Positions 9,242 through 18,617 of a stretch of 64,000 nt of DNA are shown in pieces. Source of the stretch: Clostridiales bacterium (GTDB lineage Bacteria > Bacillota > Clostridia > Oscillospirales > Oscillospiraceae); contig QALX01000007.1 of the NCBI GenBank assembly GCA_003150485.1, positions 1-64,000 on the forward strand. The letters are read 5' to 3'. The translations under genes were made by a program, and so were the position numbers. The notes beneath the pieces are model-generated. The model was not told where the DNA came from. It saw only the letters and a program-made list of their open reading frames with translations, and did not search any database. Each line of letters begins with the position of its first letter. The first letter of the stretch is position 1.

Positions 9242-9249
9242 CCCCCCCC
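9242..9249 (+). repeat. C8 homopolymer at the frameshift point
   Basis: Eight consecutive C inside the coding sequence of secreted protein 1. The upstream frame leaves at Pro-Pro-Pro-Arg, and the downstream frame resumes at CTC 9249. A C7 or C10 tract would restore one continuous frame. Confidence 0.85.
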
Positions 9250-10292
9250 TCGCCGCCCTCTGTCTCAAGGACGACGGCAAGCTGTACGTCCAGGTCGCCA
9301 CCAATTTCTGCCATATCTCTGACTACGCAGTGGAGGAGGTCAACTACAATCCCGCGTGCATCAACTACGGCAACTACCAGTCCCGCTGTGACAACGACAA
9401 CGAGGAGTTCATGTGGAGCGCCAACTTTGTGGAGACCCTGGACATGAGCCACATGACCGGCAGCCAACACATCTTCCAGAGCGTCACCGTAGCCCCCTTC
9501 TGCGGCCAGCAGGGCTACACGGAAAACCGCTGTACCACCTGCGGCATCAGCGACGGCGGCCCCCGCACCGCCCTGACCGACGCCCAGTCCCACCACTTTG
9601 TGCCGTGGCACGACGTGTTCTACACCCGGGACAGCGCCGGGGTACAGAAGTCCGCTGACATCTACGTCTGCGTCCACTGTATGGAGACCAGAAACCAGCT
9701 GGAGGAGGGGGAAACCGCCGGTCATGTCTACGGGGAGCCCACCTTCCAATGGGCCGACGACTACACCAAGTGTGGGGCTGTTTTCACCTGCGCTGTGTGC
9801 GACGGCACTCAGACAGCCGAGTGCGCCTGCCGGCCTGAGGACACCCGGCAGACCGTTGCCTGTACCGTGCGGAAAGATGTCACCGGCAATTGCACTGTTG
9901 GCGGCCGCATCGTGTACACCGCCGCCTGCCAGCGGAACGGTCAGACATACCGCGAGGAACAGTCAGTCACCATTCTCCCTGGCACCGCCCACACCTTTGT
10001 AAACGGAACCTGCAGTCGCTGCGGGGAGCGTGACGCCTTCATCCACCAGACCGTATCGCTGCGCAGCGCTTCCAGCGATATGACCGGCGTGACCATCTGC
10101 TGGGACGCCCTGGACGGCGCGGACAGCTACCGGGTCTACCGCAAAATCGCCACCGGCTGGAAGCGGCTGGAAACTGTCCAGGGCACCAGCTACACGGACA
10201 CCGGCACCAGATCCGGCTCCTCCTATACCTACACAGTCAGAGGCCGGAAAGCAGACGGCACCCTGAGCCGGTACGACAAATCTGGACTGACC

Positions 10293-10677
10293 ACCAAGTA
10301 TCTGAGCAAAGTCACCCTCAGCACCCCCACCAACGCCTCTTCCGGCATTACCGTGAAGTGGAGCAAGGTCACCGGCGGCTCCGGATACAAGGTGTACCGC
10401 CAGGCAGGCTCTTCCACCAAGTGGTCCACTGTAGCCACCATCAAGAGCGGCAGCACCGTGAGCTGGACCGACACCAAGACCAGCAACGGCACCAAATACA
10501 CCTACAGCGTCCGCGCCTACTCCGGTAAGTACATGAGCGTGAAGGGCAGCACAAACGGTCTGACCAAGACCATGTACCGCCTGAGCAGACCCAGCATCAC
10601 CTACCTGAAGAACACCGGCTCCCGGAAGTTCACTGTGAAGTGGAAGAAGGTCAGCGGCGCAACCGGATACCAGGTTT
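10293..10677 (+). repeat. Near-identical FN3 coding block, copy A
   Basis: Matches 16306-16690 at a constant offset of 6,013 bases. Bases 10380-10677 are identical to 16393-16690 by eye, with a few differences just upstream. The rest of the two genes is far more diverged. Confidence 0.85.
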
Positions 10678-10914
10678 CGCGTAGAATCGGTTCCGCCGCC
10701 AGCACACGTGTAACGGTCAAGGGCGGCAGCACCGTCTCCAAGTCCATCACCGGCCTGTCCAAGGGCAAGACCTATAAGGTGTATGTACGCGCCTACAAGA
10801 CCGTGGGTGGCAAGAACTACTACTCCGCCTGGAGCGGCGCAAAGAGCGTCATCATTTCAAAATGACAATCAACCCTGAGAGGGCCGGAGTGACTTCGGTT
10901 TCCAGATAAAAAGG

Positions 10915-10946
10915 ACCGCCCCGGTGTTTGATCTCACCGGGGCGGT
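10915..10946 (-). terminator. Terminator of the lipoprotein gene
   Basis: A 12-bp stem ACCGCCCCGGTG / CACCGGGGCGGT with an 8-nt loop. The T run (TCCTTTTTATC) is on the minus strand, so it mainly ends the lipoprotein gene at 10962; it may also limit read-through from protein 1. Confidence 0.75.
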
Positions 10947-10961
10947 TCTGCTGCGCCGTTC

Positions 10962-11477
10962 TCACGTCTGCGCTTCAACGGCAAAGGTTCGGGTCACCTT
11001 GCTGTCGTCCAGAGGCAGCAACTCTGTCACTTCCACCTCCACGTCGCAGTCCTCGCCCGTCATCACATAGTATGTCTCACAGGTGAGGGTCTTTCCCGGC
11101 TTGATGTTCCGGGAGGCATTTTGGTATGCCTCGGACATCTCCTCTAAAATCGCCGGGTCCAGCTCCACGCCGTCCTGATAGGCTGTGGCATAGAGCACGA
11201 GGTCAAAGGCCGCCGCCTCCGAGCTGTTGTTCGTGAACGCAAACTGGACGCCAATAACCGGATTGCCATCGTAGTCCTTCAGGCCTGTCTCCGCCTCCAG
11301 GATCTTGACGTGATACTCTCCCAGCTCCCCTTCTTCTGCCGGTCCACTCTTCACTCCGGCACTTGGCTCAGGGGCCGTCTGGACGCCGTCAGAGGATGCC
11401 GGGGTCTCCAGCGCCATGCAACCGGTAAGGGCCAGCATCCCCGCTGCCAGCAGTATGGAAGTCAGCTGTCTCTTCAT
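10962..11477 (-). CDS. DUF5067-type lipoprotein
   Basis: Predicted secreted lipoprotein of 171 residues. The signal peptide MKRQLTSILLAAGMLALTGC ends in a lipobox (LTGC), so the mature N-terminal Cys would be lipid-anchored to the membrane. The remaining part is a single beta-rich domain with the pattern of DUF5067 (VKILEAETGLKDYDGNPVIGVQFAFTN segment, then an acidic C-terminus). The function of the family is unknown; it may be immunoglobulin-like. AGGAGA lies eight bases before the ATG. It sits on the opposite strand between the two large secreted-protein genes and may share their cell-surface context, but no functional link is visible. Confidence 0.75.
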   Translation of the reverse strand: MKRQLTSILLAAGMLALTGCMALETPASSDGVQTAPEPSAGVKSGPAEEGELGEYHVKILEAETGLKDYDGNPVIGVQFAFTNNSSEAAAFDLVLYATAYQDGVELDPAILEEMSEAYQNASRNIKPGKTLTCETYYVMTGEDCDVEVEVTELLPLDDSKVTRTFAVEAQT

Positions 11478-11802
11478 ATATGAGCTCTCCTCTCTGTTTG
11501 TACGCGGTATTTTCCCGTCTTACGTTTACTTTACAGGATTTTCCTCCCTTTGACAACGGGGTCTAGCCAGCTCTCTTGCCATTTCTGTACAAGCATGTAT
11601 GACAGATGCATGACCTGTAACAAGGAAATTTAACCTATAATTAAAAACTAAGGTGTATGCATTTTGAAAATAAGATCACAAGCGGGACAACTTGTCTCTG
11701 TTTGTGATCTACGCAGCCTTACACCTAAAGCGGGGAATCCGGGACAACAGGGCGCATTTTGTCCTCACCCGAATTCTCATAATTTTAAAAGAGGAGGAAA
11801 TA
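11478..11802. other. Divergent intergenic region before secreted protein 2
   Basis: About 325 bases without a supported gene. TATAAT at 11636-11641 with a poor -35 region is the best plus-strand promoter candidate, leaving a long leader of about 155 bases. GAGGAGG at 11791-11797 is the ribosome-binding site. No riboswitch fold was recognised by eye. Confidence 0.35.
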
Positions 11803-14800
11803 ATGAAAAAGTTTGCAAAACAATTCCTTGCTTTGCTGCTGGCTATGACTATGGCCTTGGGCCTGCTCAGCTCTACTGCCTGGGCAACCAATGTCGTGGA
11901 CGAGCCGACCGGGACCCAGACCGCCCCGGCAGACGAGCAGGAGACCGCCCCCGCCGATGAAGCGGAGGAGCAGACCGAGGCAGAGGAGCCCACTGAGGAC
12001 GAACCTGCCGCCGAGGAAGAATCCACAACCCAACCTCAGACCGCCGCACAGGAACCGGACACCGGTGTAACCGTGACGGCTGATCATATTCAACTCCCCG
12101 AAATCCAGTTCGAGGGCGCAAACGCGGTAGTGGCTGCCGCCCTGGTGAAGGAATCCGGCATTGAGATCGATGAAACGGACCCCGCCATCATTGCGGCCCG
12201 TCAGGAACTGGAAAACATGAAAGTCACTGTCGAAAGCGACAGCCCCTCCACCTTTGAGGGGGAAACTGAGAAAACTCCTTTGACTGAGGAACAGATCCAG
12301 ACCGTTCTGGGGATGTACGCTCTATACCAGCAGCAGTGGGCAGAAAACGCCGACGTGCTGGGCGTGCAGATGCCGTTTTATCTTCAGTACAACGATAACA
12401 ACGAAGATGGCTTGGGCGCTCTGGGCGAAATGCTGGTTCTGGCCGGTGTGACCGTTGGTGACGTCCGCAGCGGCAACTATAGCTACGATGACCTGACCGG
12501 TATGATTCTGAACTTCCACTACGGTGACAAGCTGGGGGTAGAATACTACGGCAGCACCCTCCGCAGCCGCCGTGATGAAGCGCTGAAGGCAGTGAAAGAC
12601 TCCGGCGCCAAGACTGAGTATCAGAAGCTGCTGGTGCTGAATGACTGGCTGGCCACAGTGGACAGCTTCGACATGTCCTACATCATGAACCAGGGCAAGG
12701 ATGAGCCGTCTATGGCAGCGCAGAACCCTCAGAAGCATGCGCATTATGATGATATCTATAACACAATGTATGCTGTGTATTAAGAACAGTACACAACTTA
12801 CTTCCATGACCAGATTTTTGCCGGAATTGAGGCTCAGCTTCGCCAGCAGTACTATGAGAATGCTATTAAGAATCTCGTCTATCAAAACACACTGGCACAG
12901 ATTGCCGCTGACCCGGAAAATCCCACCGCAGATGAGAAAGCACAGGCCAACACCGCCGCAGAGCAGTACATGACCGACAATGCTGATGCTATCTCTAAGG
13001 ATGCTGCCGGCTTTGTTGCCGAAAAATTTGGCGAAGAAGCCGCCACCAAGATTGCTGCCGGCGCTGATGATTTTATCGCTACAGCGGAAACAGAAGGTGT
13101 TGAGGTTGATCCCGAGAATGCTCCCGGTGTCAAAATGACTGTTGAGGAACTGACTCAGCAGTCTATGGAAAATGATCTCATTGACCTTGACGGAGACGGC
13201 ACTAAGGATATGACCGCTAACCAGGCAATCCCTTACATTGCTGACCAGGCTGCCACCGCCATGACCCCGGGCATTCTGGGTTACTGGGAAGGCAACCAGG
13301 TCGGTGCTCTGGCTGAGGGCAAATCCGTCTGCCTGGGTTATACCAAGGCTTACGCCTATCTGGTTCAGTGCATGCACCCCGAGATTTACACAAACAATGG
13401 TAACTATGAGGATGCCTCTGACTGGAAGGCCGCCAAAGACCTGTACTACGATGAAAACGAGAATCTGAGCATTGACAAGGATTACGCAGTGGACGTGGTT
13501 CGGATTTCCTTCGAGACCGACGTCACCATGTACGGTGAAACGCAGCCCGGCTTCAACTCCGACCACTTCTGGAACGCCGTGAAAGTTGGCGGCCAGTGGT
13601 ACTATGTTGACCCCTGCTACAACGACGTTTATACCGAGGTTATGATCCGTGACCGTGTGGAAACCGCCGGTTACATGAACCATCTGTACTTCATGTTCAG
13701 CCACGACACCACCACCTCTCTCTATGACGGCTACTACAGCGAACTGAAAACCCTGTACGCTGATGCTGCCAACGACAAGACCTATGAGAAGGCGTGGTTC
13801 GCCCGTGCCAAGAGCAACGTGTACTCTGACGGCAGCAACTTCTACTATGTGTACGACTCCACCGACACTGTCTCCATGTTGGATAGCTTTAACGACATGA
13901 ACCAGGGCGGCAGCATAGAGGATATGGAAGATCTGATGGGCGGAAACACCCGGTATAAGCTGGTAAAGCGCGCCATCTCTGACACCGATTCCGGTGATGG
14001 CGACACCGACTACGAGACTCTAATCGAATTCAACTATGACGAGAACGAGGATGACGATGACTACACCACCGTCGCCCGAGTCTACAACCCGGAATCCAAG
14101 GAGATGGTTGAGAACGAACTGCTGACCAAGCTGTTTGCCCAGCATGAAGAGCAGGCCGAGATTTATCCCTCCATTTCTATCACCACCGCCCTCTCCGGCG
14201 GCAAGCTGTACTTTAACCTCTCCAACGTCCTGCTGAGCTATGACCTGTCTTCCGGTGAGGTTGCGGTTGTCAAGCAGTATGATACCGTTTACGCCCAGCG
14301 CGACCTGACCAACGCCTTCTCCGGCATGGCCTTCAGCTTCACCGAGAGCGCAACCAGCAATGACTCTTTCAGCTTTGAAGATCACCCCATTGCCGGTATC
14401 TGCCTGGACGGCAACAAGCTGGACGTCTCCATTGCCACCAACCTGGCCTATATCTCCGGTAAGGACGATGGCAGCCGCTCTACTGATCCGGACTACACCG
14501 CCGACAACGATTCCAATGGTTACGGCTACGAGTTCGAAGAAACCAACTACAACCCCAACTACAACAGTTATTTCGGCGACAACAGCGAAGAGACCAACGA
14601 CAACGACGAGTTCATGTGGGTTGCCAACCTGGCAGGCAGCGTCAGCATCGACTCTCTGTCCGCTGTGGAGTATGACAAGGTCGACGATCTTCTTATCAAC
14701 TGTGACCACCACTACATCAAGTTCGACGAGACCTATTTTACCAAGACCAACAGCACCTGGAACACCGGTTTCTGCTATGTCTGCACCAAGTGCGGCAAAG

Positions 14801-16878
14801 CTCTGGAAGAGCCCGTCGACCAGAGTGAGAACTCCTCTTTCGGCAGCCAGATGACGGAAGAAGAGAAGGAAAAACTGCATCAGCAGTACCTGGAAGAGAA
14901 GGCTGAATACGATGCCGTTGTGGCCTCTGCCGGACATACCTATGCGCCTACCGACGCTGATTGGAAAAATGACGAGGAAGGCAATTCCACCGTCACCTTC
15001 CAGAACCTGAAACTTGCTTGTCATTGCCCCGAGGTCCACGATCAGCTGGACTGCCTGGTGAATGAAACATTCATCGAAGAAGTCGCCTTGACCGAAGCTG
15101 TCACCGCTACTACTGAGAAATCCTATTCCGGCAACTGTGCGGAAGGTATCACTACCATTGAGACCGCTTCCGGCAAAACCGATAAGACCGAGGATGGCAG
15201 CAGCGTAAACTACGTTGCCACCAAAGAAACAAAAGGCGAGGCTGGCCAGCACAAATATGAGGGCGAGTTCGTCTGGACCGCTGTCGAAGACAACCCGGAG
15301 ACCGAAGAAGTAGAGAGCGGCTACACCGCCACGGTTGCCAGCCTAAAGTGCTCCGTCTGCGGTGACGAGGTGACAAACCCCACCGTAAAGGTGACCTCCG
15401 AGACCAAGGACGCAACCTGTGAAGAAGCTGGCGCAATCGTCTACACCGCTACGGCCTATGCCGAGGACGGCACCACCGCTCTGGCTACCGACACCAAGAC
15501 CGAGGAGACCTCCCCGGCACTGGGGCACAGCTATGGCGAGCCCATTTTCGACTGGGCAGACGATTACTCTACTTGCAAAGCCACCTTTACCTGCGCTACC
15601 TGCGAGAAGGTTGAAACCGTGGACTGCACTGTGACCGCTAGCGACTCCACCGCCACCTGCACCGAGGCTGGCCGTACCACTTATACTGCCACCTGCACCT
15701 TCCTGGATCAGGAATACACAGATAAACAGATCGTTGACGTTCCCGCCACCGGCCATCGCTATGGCGAACCGGGCTTCACCTGGACCCGGAGCGAAGAGAG
15801 CGGCTATACCTGTACCGCCACCTTCACCTGCTCCGCCTGTGAAGATACCAAGATCGAACCCTGCACCGTAACACCCGGCGAGACCGTCGAGCCCACCTGC
15901 GGCGCCGACGGCAAGCATGTCTATGTCGCAAAGGTCACCTTCGAGGGTACCGAGTACACCGGCACCAAGGACGAAGCCATCCCCGCCACCGGTGATCATC
16001 AGTACGGTGATGACGGATTCTGTACCGTGTGCAACACGGAACAGCGTCTGGCGACTCCCGTTCTCTCCAGCGCTGCCAACGGTCTCGACGGCGTCCAGGT
16101 CACCTGGAAGGCAGTGCCCGGCGCAGAGAACTACCGTGTGTTCCGCAAGACCTCCGGCAGCGGTTGGAAGCGGGTCGGCAACACCTCCGCTACCAGCCTG
16201 ACTGATGAGACGGCAAAGAGCGGCACCACCTACACCTACACCGTCCGCTGCATCAGCCGGGACGGCAGCAACTACATCAGTGCCTACAACACGACCGGCA
16301 AGACTACCAAGTATCTGAGCAAGGTCACTCTCAGCACCCCCACCAACGCCTCTTCCGGCATTACCGTGAAGTGGAGCAAGATCACCGGCGCCTCCGGATA
16401 CAAGGTGTACCGCCAGGCAGGCTCTTCCACCAAGTGGTCCACTGTAGCCACCATCAAGAGCGGCAGCACCGTGAGCTGGACCGACACCAAGACCAGCAAC
16501 GGCACCAAATACACCTACAGCGTCCGCGCCTACTCCGGTAAGTACATGAGCGTGAAGGGCAGCACAAACGGTCTGACCAAGACCATGTACCGCCTGAGCA
16601 GACCCAGCATCACCTACCTGAAGAACACCGGCTCCCGGAAGTTCACTGTGAAGTGGAAGAAGGTCAGCGGCGCAACCGGATACCAGGTTTCCTACCGGAT
16701 TGGTTCCGCCGCCAGCAAGCGCGTGACAGTCAAGGGCTCCAGCACCGTCTCCAAGTCCATCACCGGCCTGTCCAAGGGCAAGACCTATAAGGTGTATGTC
16801 CGCGCCTACAAGACCGTGGGTGGCAAGAACTACTACTCCGCCTGGAGCAGCTACAAAACTGTAAAAATCAGCAGATAA
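11803..16878 (+). pseudogene. Large secreted transglutaminase-like/FN3 protein 2, in-frame stop
   Basis: Paralogue of the protein at 7460, but longer (1,691 codons). It starts at ATG 11803 with GAGGAGG five bases upstream. A signal peptide (residues 1-27, ending TAWA) is followed by a Glu/Thr/Ala-rich low-complexity stretch to about 90. The transglutaminase-like Cys is in SVCLGYTKAY near 509, His in DHFWNAV near 587 and Asp in VDPCYND near 603. Several Cys pairs follow (CTKCG, CSVCG, CATC, CSAC, CTVCN), then three fibronectin-III-like repeats. Codon 327 is TAA (12781-12783). The same frame continues without another stop to 16878, so one change of sense codon to TAA, or stop read-through, is implied. 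As it stands only a 326-residue fragment would be made, ahead of the catalytic core. A restart at ATG 12970 would lack the signal peptide. Confidence 0.75.
16306..16690 (+). repeat. Near-identical FN3 coding block, copy B
   Basis: Partner of 10293-10677. It encodes the middle fibronectin-III-like repeat and the start of the last one. Confidence 0.85.
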
Positions 16879-16915
16879 AATGTAGACCGGCGCTTCAGAC
16901 AAACGGAACAAAAAA

Positions 16916-16949
16916 GGCAGCGCCTTCCCCGGAAGGGGAAGGCGCTGCC
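16916..16949. terminator. Terminator hairpin after secreted protein 2
   Basis: A perfect 15-bp stem GGCAGCGCCTTCCCC with a GGAA loop, preceded by A6 and without a clear T run on the plus strand. Confidence 0.65.
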
Positions 16950-16967
16950 CAGCCATTAGAAGTATTC

Positions 16968-17007
16968 TTTGAGTATAAAGCGCCGTTCTGTGCGTTTTAT
17001 GCTCAAA
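16968..17007. promoter_or_regulatory. Imperfect inverted repeat before the HTH protein
   Basis: TTTGAGTATAAAGCGC (16968-16983) is mirrored by the complement of 16992-17007 with two mismatches and an 8-base centre. It lies 60 bases before the ATG of a predicted DNA-binding protein, so an autoregulatory operator is plausible; a leader hairpin is the alternative. Confidence 0.4.
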
Positions 17008-17066
17008 AGATATTTTTAAATCTGAGAGGAAATCATACCCAACTGAGATACGAGAGAGTAGGGCAT

Positions 17067-18551
17067 ATGGAAAATAAGAATCGCTTTAGTATTCTGCTGG
17101 AATATCTGATTGGAACGGCCGGCTTGAAAAACTACATCCTGGCACAGGAACTGCAATACGATGTCTCCTACATTAGCAAGTGGGTCACCGGCAAAGTGAT
17201 ACCAGCGGAGCGAACGGAAAAACGGGTGCTGGACGGAATCAGCAACTGCATCGTTCATGCCGGGTCAGAGGAGGGTCTTGCACAGCTGTGTCACAATTAC
17301 CAGGTTGACCAGCTCCAGGACCTGAAAATGGCCATTTACGACAATCTGGAGGCGGAGTATAACTACGCAAGGGAAAACTGGAAGGACAACACCGCCCCCT
17401 CAAAGGAGCGGGTGCAGTTCTTTCCAGAGCTCTCCCTGGAGAAATACATTGAGAAAATGTGCCATCCGGTGCTGCGCCGCGTCAGTTCACTAGATATTAT
17501 CGCGGCAATGGATATGATGGCCATGAGACGGGATTACAGAATCCAGATTGTCAAATTCCGGGAGCACGCCCTTGCCAAGAAGCTGTTTTACCCCAATGTA
17601 CATTTTTCACTGCTGGCCAAAATTGACATCACGCACTGGGACGATTTGGATGACACCACCTTTCTAATCAATCTGCTGACTCAGATGGCCTATGTGGACT
17701 TCTATCTCTACACTACAGAACAGGCCAGCGGAAAGGCCGTTTTTGTGGTAAAGGACGATTTCGCCATCTCCGGTATGCTGGCCAATCAGGATCGGTGCAT
17801 GTCCGTTGCGGTAACTGAGGAGAAGTCCGCCTGCAACATCCTGTATCACCACATAAGCACCCTGTGCTGTCGGGAAGCTATGCTGTTCCGGCGGAGCTCC
17901 ATGCGTGAGATCCTGAACGACAACGGGTACTTCCGGTCGCTTCTGGCCCAGAATCTGCACTGGCTGGTGGGACATATGACAGAGCATTTTATGCCGGATG
18001 ATCTTTTCGAAGAGGTACTCCCCCAGCTGCCGGAACAGTTCCAGGCCCCAGACTGTATCGAACAGCTGCGGACGCTCCATCAGACCACCAAGAATGTGCT
18101 GGAGCAATCTCCTCTTTGCCTGATCTTCCACGAAACCGCCTTCTCTGATCTGGCCGTGACTGGAGTACTGGACTTTTTCAGCTGCAAAATTTCTCTGACC
18201 CCCGAACAGCGCGTGCGCTATCTGGAGCACCTGCTGATGCTGTGCAGACAGCGGAACGGGCACCAGGAGTACCGTGTCATCTACGGCCAGCTGGTCTCCG
18301 ATTTCCAGTATGTCACAAACCAGTGTCTCTTCCTCAGCGACATGTTCTCCTATCTGCGTCTGGACATCGGCGCGGCTGAAAACAGTTTGGTCATCATCAA
18401 CCATCCGGACATGCGAACCATCTTTGAGCGCTTTTATCAGACCGTCTGGAACAACAACGAAGATGGCGTTGTTCTCTCCGACACCGCATCCATCAGCAGC
18501 TATATTCAGCACATTATTCAGGGGATTACCCTGATTTCAAGGATGGAGTGA
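17067..18551 (+). CDS. HTH-domain protein of unknown role, 494 residues
   Basis: The N-terminal 60 residues resemble a lambda-repressor-like helix-turn-helix (ILAQELQYDVSYISKWVTGKVIPAER), which suggests DNA binding. The remaining 430 residues are mixed alpha/beta with no motif I recognise, no membrane segments and no Cys clusters. It could be a large sensor domain. The gene runs convergently toward AMP-ligase 2 and follows secreted protein 2 on the same strand after a terminator. An inverted repeat precedes it. A regulator of the ligase and secreted-protein block is an inference from position only. Confidence 0.6.
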   Translation: MENKNRFSILLEYLIGTAGLKNYILAQELQYDVSYISKWVTGKVIPAERTEKRVLDGISNCIVHAGSEEGLAQLCHNYQVDQLQDLKMAIYDNLEAEYNYARENWKDNTAPSKERVQFFPELSLEKYIEKMCHPVLRRVSSLDIIAAMDMMAMRRDYRIQIVKFREHALAKKLFYPNVHFSLLAKIDITHWDDLDDTTFLINLLTQMAYVDFYLYTTEQASGKAVFVVKDDFAISGMLANQDRCMSVAVTEEKSACNILYHHISTLCCREAMLFRRSSMREILNDNGYFRSLLAQNLHWLVGHMTEHFMPDDLFEEVLPQLPEQFQAPDCIEQLRTLHQTTKNVLEQSPLCLIFHETAFSDLAVTGVLDFFSCKISLTPEQRVRYLEHLLMLCRQRNGHQEYRVIYGQLVSDFQYVTNQCLFLSDMFSYLRLDIGAAENSLVIINHPDMRTIFERFYQTVWNNNEDGVVLSDTASISSYIQHIIQGITLISRME

Positions 18552-18568
18552 CCCCGTCTCTCCCAAAA

Positions 18569-18602
18569 AAACACCGCCTGAGCTTTTCCTCAGGCGGTGT
18601 TT
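18569..18602. terminator. Bidirectional terminator
   Basis: A 14-bp stem AAACACCGCCTGAG / CTCAGGCGGTGTTT with a 6-nt loop, flanked by A and T runs. It separates the convergent HTH gene and AMP-ligase 2. Confidence 0.88.
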
Positions 18603-18617
18603 TCTCTATGTCAGTGC

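Larger units (their letters stand above)
7460..10865 (+). pseudogene. Large secreted transglutaminase-like/FN3 protein 1, frameshifted
   Basis: The intact product would have about 1,130 residues and be exported: residues 1-28 form a signal peptide (Lys-rich start, WLLFLFVAACLLTSTAAA). A transglutaminase-like fold follows, with Cys in CLGYSAAYVYL near 283, His in HFFNAVKLDGKWYYAD near 349 and Asp near 365. Next come Cys-pair motifs (CTTCG, CVHC, CAVC, CSRCG) and three fibronectin-III-like repeats at the C-terminus. The first frame runs 7460-9322 and the rest continues in another frame to 10865. The break is at the C8 tract 9242-9249. Reading C7 instead gives FNPPLAALCLKDDGKL, which matches the paralogue at 11803. 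It may be a pseudogene, a phase-variable gene or a base-calling error. Confidence 0.75.
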
